This document shows, piece after piece, positions 1 to 7,389 of a stretch of DNA of 14,727 bases. Within the stretch, counting starts at the first letter, position 1; the number at the start of each line of letters is the position of its first letter. The stretch lies in contig RFHX01000171.1 of the NCBI GenBank assembly GCA_003695725.1, forward strand, positions 1-14,727, given 5' to 3'. The notes beneath the pieces are model-generated. The model searched no databases, was not told the origin of the DNA, and saw only the letters and a program-made list of their open reading frames with translations. The stretch comes from Candidatus Schekmanbacteria bacterium (GTDB lineage: Bacteria > Schekmanbacteria > GWA2-38-11 > J061). The position numbers and the translations under genes were made by a program.

Positions 1-1
1 G

Positions 2-76
2 AATAGCACAGTTCACAATGGAAATAAGATCAAAATATCGAAAAAATCATTTAAAAAGAAGAAAAAGAAAAGATAA
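2..76 (+). CDS. Possible C-terminal fragment of a gene entering from the left (partial)
   Basis: The frame starting at base 2 is open from the window edge to a TAA at 74-76 and encodes 24 residues. The tail is very basic, ending in a run of lysines plus arginine. It stops 48 bases before the small peptide gene, so it could be the end of an upstream gene in the same transcript. No function can be read from so little. The frame starting at base 3 is also open, to the TGA at 126-128, where it overlaps the next start as ATGA. That frame is an equally possible upstream gene end, so the choice between the two is uncertain. Confidence 0.3.
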   Translation, partial: NSTVHNGNKIKISKKSFKKKKKKR

Positions 77-104
77 TTGTAAATTTAGAAAAAAAATGTA
101 TAAT
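77..104 (+). promoter_or_regulatory. Candidate sigma-70 promoter for the small peptide gene
   Basis: A perfect -10 hexamer TATAAT lies at 99-104, with TTGTAA (4 of 6 matches to TTGACA) at 77-82 and a 16-base spacer. Transcription would start near 111, inside the ribosome binding site, leaving a leader of only about 14 bases. The match may be chance in AT-rich DNA, so this is a weak call. Confidence 0.3.
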
Positions 105-124
105 AATATTAAGGAGATAAAAAT

Positions 125-274
125 ATGAAAAAGAAAAAATATACATCACCTAAGATTATTAAAGTAAAAATAATTCCGGAAGAGGCAATCCTTGGCACAT
201 GCAAGAATGATTTAGGTGTAGGGCCAAATCAAAGCCAATGCCTCATTCCACAATGTTTCATTCAAGGCAGTTGA
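125..274 (+). CDS. Small cysteine-containing peptide, candidate RiPP-like precursor
   Basis: This 49-codon gene has an ATG at 125 preceded by a near-perfect ribosome binding site (AAGGAGA, 111-117, spacer 7), and it stops at TGA 272-274. The N-terminal half is lysine-rich and hydrophobic (KIIKVKII at 10-17), followed by PEEAILGTCK at 18-27. The C-terminal half is neutral and rich in Gly, Pro, Gln and Asn, with Cys39 and Cys44 after Cys26. It ends Gly-Ser. A basic leader-like half followed by a short Cys/Gly/Pro core-like half is typical of ribosomally synthesised, post-translationally modified peptide precursors. I recall similar small proteins with a PEEAVL-x-x-C segment, but cannot name a family. 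There is no signal peptide or membrane helix. No maturase, transporter or radical SAM gene is in the window; partners could lie to the left. The reading frame is well supported; its function is inference. Confidence 0.65.
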   Translation: MKKKKYTSPKIIKVKIIPEEAILGTCKNDLGVGPNQSQCLIPQCFIQGS

Positions 275-297
275 TTTTTTGAGCCATCGTTAATCTC

Positions 298-336
298 CCG
301 GCAAAAATATTTTGATGATATTTCAGAATTTGCCGG
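298..336 (+). terminator. Stem-loop between the small peptide gene and the PEP-CTERM gene
   Basis: CCGGCAAA at 298-305 pairs perfectly with TTTGCCGG at 329-336. Inside, AAATAT (305-310) can pair with ATATTT (318-323), extending the stem across a six-base bulge on the 3' side. The following bases are T-rich but interrupted (TGATTTTGTT). It could be an intrinsic terminator after the small peptide gene, or an mRNA-stabilising or attenuating hairpin that lowers transcription of the next gene. Confidence 0.45.
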
Positions 337-384
337 TGATTTTGTTCAAAATTATCTTTAATCAGTATTTAGAAGGTAGGCGAA

Positions 385-1083
385 ATGAAAAAAATGATTT
401 CAGTATTTACGATATTGCTGACTTTTTTTGTAATGACATGCACTGCTTCTGCCCTTGTTTTTTATGACAGCACATTCAACGATTCCGATTGGTCGCTGAC
501 CATTCAGACTAAAGCAGGTGGCGGGACGGTCACTGCAATGCAGGTTGCAACAGGAGGAAATCCCGGCGAATTCAGGGAAATAATAAATTCAGTGAACTAT
601 GGTCCCGGTTCTTCTGTTTTCGGTTATCATATTAGAAACGGTGCTGATTATGACCCTTCCACAGAGGGCGCCATAGGTTCAATAGATTATTCTGAAGACT
701 CCATTATGTTTACCGGTTTCGGTGATGGAGAGGCAACAGGTCCTGCTCTTTTTCAAAACGGCAAATATTATTATTCTGCTCAGCTTTATTCCAATCAAAG
801 CGTATGGACGCATCAATCTCTTCTTTCTCTTGGCGAACAGGATTTCCATACACTTTATGATAACAATGACCATCCTGATTTTTCCGCAACAGGCAGTATA
901 ATATCATTTGGTTTTTTCAGGGCAAATACCACTACTTTTGGAAGTTACACCATAGATGCGGGAATAGATAACTGGACTCTCAAAATCAATCCCGCTGTTC
1001 CCATACCTGAGCCATCAACGATGATTCTTCTGGGTTTCGGTCTGGTGGGGTTTGGCTACTTAAAGAGCAGAAATCACGATTAA
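385..1083 (+). CDS. Secreted PEP-CTERM sorting-domain protein
   Basis: The 232-residue protein has a signal peptide (MKK start, hydrophobic 5-20, likely cleavage after Ala-Ser-Ala at 21-23). It ends in a textbook PEP-CTERM signal: Pro-Glu-Pro-Ser-Thr at 208-212, a hydrophobic helix at about 213-225, and a basic Lys-Ser-Arg tail. In this family the signal is recognised by exosortase (EpsH/XrtA type), and the protein is cut and exported to the outside, usually in exopolysaccharide-producing Gram-negative bacteria. The body (24-205) is acidic, rich in Gly, Ser, Thr, Asn and aromatic residues, has only one cysteine (in the signal region), and looks beta-rich. It is probably an extracellular matrix or surface protein with no recognisable enzymatic motif. 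No exosortase gene is in the window. The start has an AAGGTAGG-like ribosome binding site at about 373-380. It is separated by 113 bases from a secreted peptidase gene on the same strand. Confidence 0.85.
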   Translation: MKKMISVFTILLTFFVMTCTASALVFYDSTFNDSDWSLTIQTKAGGGTVTAMQVATGGNPGEFREIINSVNYGPGSSVFGYHIRNGADYDPSTEGAIGSIDYSEDSIMFTGFGDGEATGPALFQNGKYYYSAQLYSNQSVWTHQSLLSLGEQDFHTLYDNNDHPDFSATGSIISFGFFRANTTTFGSYTIDAGIDNWTLKINPAVPIPEPSTMILLGFGLVGFGYLKSRNHD

Positions 1084-1196
1084 TTATAGATTTTTTGAAA
1101 GGTTGATTGTCTTCTTTTCGTCTATTGAATTAGTTTTTGATATTTTATAAAAGATGTTGGTAAAAAGCCAGACAAAGTCGCCTGTCTTTATGGTAT

Positions 1197-4040
1197 ATGG
1201 AGACAAAGTTCAAAAAGATGAGGGAATTTTTTAAAACCATTGTCTTTGCTCTTGTGCTTGCGTTCTTACCTCAATTATTGCAGGCAGGAGTAAATATAAC
1301 TATATCAAGTGATGAAGATATAATAGACATTGATGTAAACTATCCTTCTTTCAAAAAGCAGGAAGTAAATATCGATGGAAAAACCTACGACAGGATTTCT
1401 CTTGAAGGCGCGGGATTTCTAAATAAACCCGGCTTTCCCATGATGCCGAAGGTTGTTGCTCTTCTTGATATATCGGCGCAGAATATTGCGGGAATCGAAG
1501 TTGTCGGCAGTGAATCGAAAACTATTTCAGAATTCAACCTTCTGCCTTCGCCGTCAAAAGAAGTAACCGTAAAGGACGGAAAACTCTACACAAGAGATGT
1601 CTATTCTGAAAACAGGGAAGCTTACGCTTCCGATTCATTTTTCCCGGGGATGCTTTTTGAAAAGGGCGAATCGGGGATAATAAGGGGAGAGAGTTTTACA
1701 CAGATTATTTTTTATCCCATTCAATTCAATCCATTTTCAAAAGAGATAAGATTTTTCTCAAAAATTAGAGTACGAGTCAAACTCAGAAAAGAATCATCTC
1801 AAGAAGCATCTTTTAGAAAAGTCGGTAATAAAAAGAGAGAGGTACAGATTGCCAGTTTTAAAAAAGCGAAAAAAACTTTAAAGATAACAACTACCGATGA
1901 GGGAATTTATAAGATTACTTATAAGGATATCAAAAAAGCCGGTTTTAAGCCCACAAAGATTAAGACTTCCACCCTTAAACTTTTCAATAAAGGAAGTGAA
2001 TGCGCTATTTCAATTTTAGGGAAAAAGAAGAAGTATCTTAAAAAATCAAATTCTATTGTCTTTTATGCTGAAAAAAATCAGAACGAATATTCAGATGAAA
2101 ATGTTTATTGGCTTTTATGGGGTGGTGCAAAAGGTAAAAGAATTGCTTCTTACAATGGCAAAGCTGTAAACGATATATCCTCATCGCCAATCTTTTTTAA
2201 TGAAACTCTGCATTTTGAAAAGAATAATAAATGGGTTCAAACCGTTCCTCGTGAAGAAGGCAAGGACCATTGGATGTGGGGCGATTACATATTGGCTTCT
2301 TCACAAGGTAATGGGACAAAAAGTGTTGATTTTGACCTTGAAGGACTTTATCATGCTGGCTCACAAGTTGTAACAGCTACGGTTGCTCTTCTTGGCGTCA
2401 CAACAGATTCGTCAATTACAACTGATCATCATACAAAGCTATATTTAAATGGTAATCTAATCGATGAATTTCTTTGGGATGGAGAAAATGAGAAGATTAT
2501 AACTACAACATTTGATGCAGGTTTTCTCAGCGCAATCTCAAATACTCTATCAGTTGAAGAAATTTCAGATCAAGGTGCAAAATACGATGCAGTTCATCTT
2601 AATTGGTTTGATCTATCGATAAACAAAAAATTTACCGCAATTGATAATACAATAAAATTTTCATTCTCCAAAACAGGGAAGCATAAGTTCAATATTGATG
2701 GTTTTGATAAGAAATCTGTTTTTCTTTTTGACATTACAGATCCACGAAATCCAGTGAAAATTAAAGCCAACAAAGTAAAAAACAGTGATGGAACTTATTC
2801 ATTTTCCTTTGCAGATACAGTTTCTTCAGATAAGACTTATTTTGAAAATGCAAAAAAAGGATTTAGAAAACCCTCTACCATTTTATCTGATAGGAATTCA
2901 AATCTTAAATCAACTCCTAAAGGCGCTGATTACATCATAATAACGCACAAAAAATTTAAAAAATCATCAAAAGCTTTGGCTGATTACAGAAAAAAGGAGG
3001 GAATGATTGTTAAAATAGTTGATGTACAAGATATCTATGATGAATTCAGCTATGGGCTTTTTGACCCTCAGGCAATAAGGGATTTTCTGAAATTTGCTTA
3101 TGAAAATTGGGTTCCAAAACCTTTTTATGTTCTGATAATTGGAGATGCCAATTTTGATTATAAGGATTTTGAAAAAAGTGGCACTAAAAACTATGTTCCC
3201 ACGAAACTTGTCTATACTTCTACTTTTGGACCAACACCAAGTGATAACTGGTTTGTATCTGTTGACGGCGATGATGAATTGCCTGATATGGCGATAGGCA
3301 GAATCCCTGCAAAAACTCAGGAAGAAATCGATAATGCCATTGCAAAAATAATAGCTTATGAAACATCTCCTGCTTCCGGCAACTGGAATCAAAATGTCAT
3401 TTTTGTGGCAGATAAATATGACTCCTCCGCAGGAAATTTTACTGAAACATCCAACCAAATTGCCTCGCTTCTTCCAATTACATATACAATTTCTAAAGTA
3501 TATCTTGATGATTATACAAATAGTAATAATAAGGTTGATATTGAAACAGCACAATCAGACCTGATTGATGAGATTAATAAGGGCGCTATTATGTGCAACT
3601 TTGTTGGGCATGGCTCTTTGGAGGAGTGGGCCGCTGTCAGAGAAAGCGAGTCTGCAAGTGGGAAAAATGGTACATTATTTTCGGTAAAAACTATATTGTC
3701 TCTTTCAAACAGTGATAAACTTCCTCTTATTCTTACGCTCGACTGTTTTAATGGTTTCTTCGCCTCTCCTGATACAGAATGTTTGGCAGAAGAGATGATA
3801 ACCGTAAAGGATAATGGTGCTGTTTCATTTATTGCGCCTTCAGGGGCAGGATACAATTGGGAATCAGAAATCTTTGGCAAAGAATTTGTTGAGTTATTGT
3901 TTGACGGAAATGGCGAAAAGGTTGCCGGGGTTATTTTCAATGAGGCTAAGAAAAACTCTTATGGCAAGATATCAGTGGACAATATTAATGATATACTCCT
4001 TTTTGGAGACCCTGCCACAAAGTTGAATCTGCCAAAATAG
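1197..4040 (+). CDS. Secreted C25 (gingipain-type) cysteine peptidase
   Basis: The 947-residue protein resembles gingipain-family peptidases (MEROPS C25). A signal peptide runs from Met8 to about Ala30. Residues about 32-200 resemble the C25 pro-region. A middle beta-rich segment (about 225-560) is of the kind found ahead of the catalytic domain in large bacterial C25 proteins. The caspase-like catalytic domain spans about 578-947, opening with Tyr-Ile-Ile-Ile-Thr. The predicted dyad is His805 in VGHG and Cys850 in LDCFNG. The protein ends directly after the family's FGDP motif, with no type IX secretion C-terminal domain and no PEP-CTERM signal, so how it crosses or stays at the outer membrane is open. 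Lysine-rich stretches near 200-290 may be activation-cleavage sites, which is inference. The first ATG (1197) has no ribosome binding site. Met8 (1218) gives a cleaner signal peptide and has GGAGA 14 bases upstream, so the true start may be 1218. Confidence 0.85.
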   Translation: METKFKKMREFFKTIVFALVLAFLPQLLQAGVNITISSDEDIIDIDVNYPSFKKQEVNIDGKTYDRISLEGAGFLNKPGFPMMPKVVALLDISAQNIAGIEVVGSESKTISEFNLLPSPSKEVTVKDGKLYTRDVYSENREAYASDSFFPGMLFEKGESGIIRGESFTQIIFYPIQFNPFSKEIRFFSKIRVRVKLRKESSQEASFRKVGNKKREVQIASFKKAKKTLKITTTDEGIYKITYKDIKKAGFKPTKIKTSTLKLFNKGSECAISILGKKKKYLKKSNSIVFYAEKNQNEYSDENVYWLLWGGAKGKRIASYNGKAVNDISSSPIFFNETLHFEKNNKWVQTVPREEGKDHWMWGDYILASSQGNGTKSVDFDLEGLYHAGSQVVTATVALLGVTTDSSITTDHHTKLYLNGNLIDEFLWDGENEKIITTTFDAGFLSAISNTLSVEEISDQGAKYDAVHLNWFDLSINKKFTAIDNTIKFSFSKTGKHKFNIDGFDKKSVFLFDITDPRNPVKIKANKVKNSDGTYSFSFADTVSSDKTYFENAKKGFRKPSTILSDRNSNLKSTPKGADYIIITHKKFKKSSKALADYRKKEGMIVKIVDVQDIYDEFSYGLFDPQAIRDFLKFAYENWVPKPFYVLIIGDANFDYKDFEKSGTKNYVPTKLVYTSTFGPTPSDNWFVSVDGDDELPDMAIGRIPAKTQEEIDNAIAKIIAYETSPASGNWNQNVIFVADKYDSSAGNFTETSNQIASLLPITYTISKVYLDDYTNSNNKVDIETAQSDLIDEINKGAIMCNFVGHGSLEEWAAVRESESASGKNGTLFSVKTILSLSNSDKLPLILTLDCFNGFFASPDTECLAEEMITVKDNGAVSFIAPSGAGYNWESEIFGKEFVELLFDGNGEKVAGVIFNEAKKNSYGKISVDNINDILLFGDPATKLNLPK

Positions 4041-4180
4041 AAACTTTTGTCAATTTGTCGACTTTACCAATTATTCAATCGATAGTTTTCAACTTTGCTG
4101 CTTTTTAGTTTCTCTATTTGCATCTTGGTATCAAAAGGTGGTTAAAAATTCTTTTTTGGCAGAAAAGAAAATAAGAAAAA

Positions 4181-4255
4181 TCGGGGCGAGAGGATTTGAA
4201 CCTCCGACCCCCTGCTCCCAAGGCAGGTGCGCTAGCCAGACTGCGCTACGCCCCG
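4181..4255 (-). tRNA. tRNA-Pro (anticodon UGG)
   Basis: Read on the - strand, this folds into a full cloverleaf. The acceptor stem is CGGGGCG/CGCCCCG with the C1-G72 pair typical of bacterial tRNA-Pro. The D stem is GCGC/GCGC. The anticodon stem CCTGC/GCAGG encloses the loop CTTGGGA, giving anticodon TGG. A 5-base variable loop follows, and the T arm has a TTCGAAT loop. The discriminator base is A. The CCA end is not encoded, so it must be added by the tRNA nucleotidyltransferase. It stands alone between two + strand genes. No convincing promoter or terminator of its own could be assigned. Confidence 0.97.
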
Positions 4256-4391
4256 AAGAAATGATTTCTACTATTAACCTATTTTTAGTTAGAAATTCAA
4301 GTAGAAAAAACAATATCTCGAAAAAATAATATCATCTTTTAAATTTATAGTTGGTATATCGATTTTGGAATTCTTTACTATCTGATAATTA

Positions 4392-4417
4392 TTGACAAAT
4401 TGTCCTTTCTTTATTAT
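4392..4417 (+). promoter_or_regulatory. Candidate promoter with overlapping dyad upstream of ribE
   Basis: A perfect -35 hexamer TTGACA lies at 4392-4397. It overlaps a perfect dyad, GACAA-A-TTGTC (4394-4404), that could be an operator. The -10 is poorly defined: TATTAT at 4412-4417 has a short 14-base spacer, and TTATTG at 4414 has 16. The rest of the 269-base gap between the tRNA and ribE is AT-rich and shows no gene. It does not contain the conserved FMN riboswitch blocks that often precede riboflavin genes. Confidence 0.3.
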
Positions 4418-4524
4418 TGATTACATTCAAATGAAAGCTTTATTTTAATTCTTTCCGCAATAAATAGGATTAATTTAGAGAAATACAATAATAATCTAAC
4501 GCCTTCACTAAAGGAGAAATACCT

Positions 4525-5178
4525 TTGTTTACCGGAATAATAGAGAGTGTTTGTAAAGTAAAGGATTTTAGAAGAGTTGGAGAAAATGCAGAGATAACGA
4601 TTTCCTATAAACCTGCAGATAAAGGATTTGAAATTGGTGAAAGCATAGCTGTCGACGGAGTTTGCCTGACTGTTAAATCCTTTTCTCACGAAGGATTCAG
4701 TGCTGATATTTCTCCTGAAACATTATCGCTTACAACTCTTTCAGAGAAAAGGACGGGCAGTTGGGTGAATATCGAGCGGGCACTTGCATTTGGTGGAAGA
4801 ATCGGAGGACATTTTGTTTCAGGACATATCGATGGAAAGGGCTTTATCAAATTTTACGATTTGACGGCAAATGGTGGAATAATAAAGATAGAAACAGATA
4901 AAAAATTATTGAATGAAATGGTTAAAAAAGGCTCTGTGGCAGTAGATGGAATAAGCTTGACAATTGCTGAATTAGATGAGAATTCATTTTCCGTAGCAGT
5001 GATTCCCCATACATTTGAGAATACCATTCTCCAATATAAAGGTATAGGGGAGGCTGTCAACATTGAAACAGATATGTTGGGAAAATATGTAAGGCGTGCA
5101 ATTGCAGAATATAAATTGTCTGATAAAAGGGATACAATCTCTTTTGAATTGTTGAAAAATGCTGGGTTTACAGATTAA
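4525..5178 (+). CDS. ribE: Riboflavin synthase, alpha chain
   Basis: This cytosolic enzyme makes riboflavin by dismutation of two 6,7-dimethyl-8-ribityllumazine molecules. The protein has 217 residues, the normal size, and begins with the invariant MFTGII. It contains two lumazine-binding repeats. Repeat one has the signature [13 protein letters not shown] (38-50) and an ISPET segment at 62-66. Repeat two has [13 protein letters not shown] (135-147) and a VIPHT segment. The linker carries [11 protein letters not shown] (94-104). The start codon is TTG at 4525, chosen because it gives the conserved N-terminus and is preceded by AAGGAGA (4511-4517) at 7 bases; no ATG fits. It is first in the operon, followed after 26 bases by ribBA. 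The symbol follows the Gram-negative convention for the alpha chain (ribC in older E. coli usage). Confidence 0.95.
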   Translation: MFTGIIESVCKVKDFRRVGENAEITISYKPADKGFEIGESIAVDGVCLTVKSFSHEGFSADISPETLSLTTLSEKRTGSWVNIERALAFGGRIGGHFVSGHIDGKGFIKFYDLTANGGIIKIETDKKLLNEMVKKGSVAVDGISLTIAELDENSFSVAVIPHTFENTILQYKGIGEAVNIETDMLGKYVRRAIAEYKLSDKRDTISFELLKNAGFTD

Positions 5179-5204
5179 AACATTACTGGAGAGAATTTGA
5201 GATT

Positions 5205-6437
5205 ATGAGTCCACGAAAAAGAAGGGAAGATTATAAATTTGACTCCATAGAAGATGCCATCAAGGATATAAAAGAAGGAAAAATGGTAATCCTCTGCGAT
5301 GATGAGGATAGAGAGAATGAGGGCGATCTTACGATGGCGGCTGAAAAGGTGACGCCTGAAGCTATAAATTTTATGGCAAAATATGGGCGCGGTTTGATTT
5401 GCCTTCCAATGACTGCTGAACAATGCGATAAACTCGACCTTCCATTGATGGTATCTGACAACACAAATAATTTTCAAACTGCTTTTACTGTGTCAATCGA
5501 AGCTAAAAAAGGGATTACAACAGGTATTTCAGCGAAAGACAGGGCGACAACTATCCTTACAGCAATAAAGCCTGATGCAAAACCAGAGGATTTAGCCCGT
5601 CCGGGACATGTTTTCCCCCTGCGTGCTGCTGCAGGAGGGGTTTTACAGCGAACTGGACAAACAGAAGGAGCAGTTGACCTTGCTCGCCTTGCAGGTCTAA
5701 TCCCTGCTGGTGTGATTTGTGAGATAATGGATGATGACGGGACGATGGCAAGGATTCCAAAACTTATGAAATTTGCAAAGAAGCATAATTTAAAGATAGT
5801 CACAATAAAGGATTTAATTGAATACCGCTTCCGTAAAGAATCACTCGTAGTAAGAGAGGCAGATACTATTATTCCAACTCCTTATGGCACATTTAGAGCT
5901 ATTGGTTTTAGAAGCATTGTTGATAATCACTCCCATGTGGCGCTGATTAAAGGGGATGTGGCTGATGGAAGTGAAATTCTTGTAAGAGTCCATTCTATGT
6001 GCCTTACAGGAGATGTTTTTGGCTCGAAGAGATGCGACTGCGGTGAACAGCTTCACACAGCAATGCAAAGAATTGAATCAGAGGGCAAAGGAGTTGTCCT
6101 CTACCTATATCAGGAAGGAAGAGGGATTGGCCTTCTCAATAAACTTAAAGCATACGAATTGCAGGATAAGGGGTTTGATACTGTTGAAGCAAACGAAAAA
6201 CTCGGTTTTAAAGCCGATTTGAGAGAATATGGGATAGGTGCTCAAATCTTGGCTAATCTTGGGATTAAAAAAATCAGGTTGATGACAAACAACCCTCGAA
6301 AGATAGTGGGAATCAAAGGTTATGGTTTAGATGTCGTTGAAAGAGTGCCAATTGAAATACCTGCAAATGATTCGAATATAAAGTATCTCAAAACAAAACA
6401 GGAAAAGTTAGGACATATTTTGAATAAAATAAAATAA
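5205..6437 (+). CDS. ribBA: Bifunctional DHBP synthase / GTP cyclohydrolase II
   Basis: This two-domain riboflavin enzyme has 410 residues, the usual length. The N-terminal domain (about 6-205) is 3,4-dihydroxy-2-butanone-4-phosphate synthase, acting on ribulose 5-phosphate. It carries the acidic catalytic loop [11 protein letters not shown] (32-42), GHVFPLRA and [12 protein letters not shown]. The C-terminal domain (about 215-410) is GTP cyclohydrolase II. Its zinc ligands Cys266, Cys277 and Cys279 sit in [18 protein letters not shown], followed by YQEGRGIGL and the NNPRKI loop. All key residues of both domains are present, so both activities are expected. The ATG at 5205 follows GGAGAG (5188-5193) at 11 bases. 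Together with ribE and ribH it supplies both precursor branches of riboflavin; only the RibD step is missing here. Confidence 0.96.
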   Translation: MSPRKRREDYKFDSIEDAIKDIKEGKMVILCDDEDRENEGDLTMAAEKVTPEAINFMAKYGRGLICLPMTAEQCDKLDLPLMVSDNTNNFQTAFTVSIEAKKGITTGISAKDRATTILTAIKPDAKPEDLARPGHVFPLRAAAGGVLQRTGQTEGAVDLARLAGLIPAGVICEIMDDDGTMARIPKLMKFAKKHNLKIVTIKDLIEYRFRKESLVVREADTIIPTPYGTFRAIGFRSIVDNHSHVALIKGDVADGSEILVRVHSMCLTGDVFGSKRCDCGEQLHTAMQRIESEGKGVVLYLYQEGRGIGLLNKLKAYELQDKGFDTVEANEKLGFKADLREYGIGAQILANLGIKKIRLMTNNPRKIVGIKGYGLDVVERVPIEIPANDSNIKYLKTKQEKLGHILNKIK

Positions 6438-6454
6438 TTAGCGGAGATATTGTT

Positions 6455-6922
6455 ATGACTGCCACTTATTATGAAGGTAATTTCAATGCTACCGGTATGA
6501 AATTTGGAATCGTTGTAAGCCGGTTTAATGAATTCATTACTGAAAAACTTCTTCAGGGAGCTATGGATGCACTGCTTCGCAACGGCGCTATAAGTCAAAA
6601 CATTTCAGTTGCTCGTGTCCCTGGTTCCTTTGAAATTCCATTGCTTGCAAAGAAGATGGCTAACAGCGGAAAATACGATGCCTTGATCTGTTTGGGTTCG
6701 CTTATTAGAGGACAAACTCCACATTTTGATTATATTGCAGCTGAGGTTACAAAGGGATTGGCGCAGATACAGCTTGAATCAGGCATTCCTGTTGCCTTCG
6801 GAGTTCTTACTGCCGATACGCTTGAGCAATCAATCGAAAGAGCAGGTACAAAATTGGGGAATAAAGGCCGTGATGCAGCACTATCTGCCATAGAAATGGC
6901 AAACCTCCTAAAACAGCTTTAG
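6455..6922 (+). CDS. ribH: 6,7-dimethyl-8-ribityllumazine synthase
   Basis: This enzyme condenses 5-amino-6-ribitylaminouracil with DHBP, the product of the upstream ribBA, to give lumazine, the substrate of RibE. The family usually forms pentamers or 60-subunit capsids. The protein has 155 residues, the normal size. Visible motifs are the substrate-binding SRFNEFI (22-28), VPGSFEIP (55-62), and RGQTPHFDY with the catalytic histidine at 90. The terminal [21 protein letters not shown] is also present. RGQTPHFD has Gln where Glu or Ala is more usual, probably a tolerated variant. The start has GGAG at 6443-6446, 8 bases ahead. The gap to ribBA is 17 bases. Confidence 0.95.
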   Translation: MTATYYEGNFNATGMKFGIVVSRFNEFITEKLLQGAMDALLRNGAISQNISVARVPGSFEIPLLAKKMANSGKYDALICLGSLIRGQTPHFDYIAAEVTKGLAQIQLESGIPVAFGVLTADTLEQSIERAGTKLGNKGRDAALSAIEMANLLKQL

Positions 6923-6930
6923 GTTGATTT

Positions 6931-7389
6931 ATGGGATTAAGACGGGAAGCAAGAGAACTTGCCTTACAGTTTCTCTACAAGTATAATTCATTGAAAGAAG
7001 TTGACTTTCCTAAGGAAGTAAATGCCGATTTGGAAAAATTCTGGCAAAGTTTCAGGCCAGATTTTTCAGGAAAGGGAAAAGAATTTACTGAAAAAATAGT
7101 TTTTACAGTCTTTCAAAATTTCTCTGAAATCGACCCATTGATATCATCGTCTCTTAAAAATTGGAAGTTTGATAGATTGTCATCGATAGATAAAAATATT
7201 CTTAGAATCGCTGTGGCAGAGTTTCTCTACTTTGACGACATTGATTTTAATGTGAGCATAAATGAGGCAATAGAAATTGCTAAGAAATACGGCGCTCAAA
7301 ATTCAGGAAAATTTGTCAATGGAGTCCTTGACAGAATAAAGGAGAAAATTGAAGAAGAGAAGAGGAGAAAAGAAGAATGCCTGATATAG
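6931..7389 (+). CDS. nusB: Transcription antitermination factor NusB
   Basis: NusB binds boxA RNA with ribosomal protein S10 (NusE) and promotes antitermination on rRNA operons. The 152-residue protein starts with the typical RREARELALQFLYKYN helix. Its C-terminal half carries the family hallmarks: LSSIDKNILRIAVAEFLY, then VSINEAIEIAKKYG and SGKFVNGVLDRI. The C-terminus is a highly charged Glu/Lys/Arg tail. The gene lies 8 bases after ribH, the ribH-nusB order seen in very many bacteria. Its last codons hold the ribosome binding site of the next gene and overlap it by 13 bases, suggesting translational coupling. Confidence 0.93.
   Translation: MGLRREARELALQFLYKYNSLKEVDFPKEVNADLEKFWQSFRPDFSGKGKEFTEKIVFTVFQNFSEIDPLISSSLKNWKFDRLSSIDKNILRIAVAEFLYFDDIDFNVSINEAIEIAKKYGAQNSGKFVNGVLDRIKEKIEEEKRRKEECLI

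Noticed and set aside
1084-1196. Cyclic-di-GMP (GEMM) riboswitch in the leader of the peptidase gene
   Set aside because: The AAAGCC-like stretch is superficially similar, but the conserved paired core and the GGCAAACC block are absent.
2967-3554. 195-codon open frame on the - strand inside the C25 peptidase gene
   Set aside because: It lies wholly opposite a well-supported gene, its translation is rich in Cys, Ile and Phe as expected of antisense shadow frames, and it shows no recognisable domain.
4138-4329. Short open frames on both strands across the tRNA gene
   Set aside because: They read through the tRNA-Pro gene and are explained by it; such translations of tRNA are common false calls.
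4256-4524. FMN riboswitch upstream of ribE
   Set aside because: I looked for the conserved RFN blocks expected ahead of riboflavin genes and did not find them.
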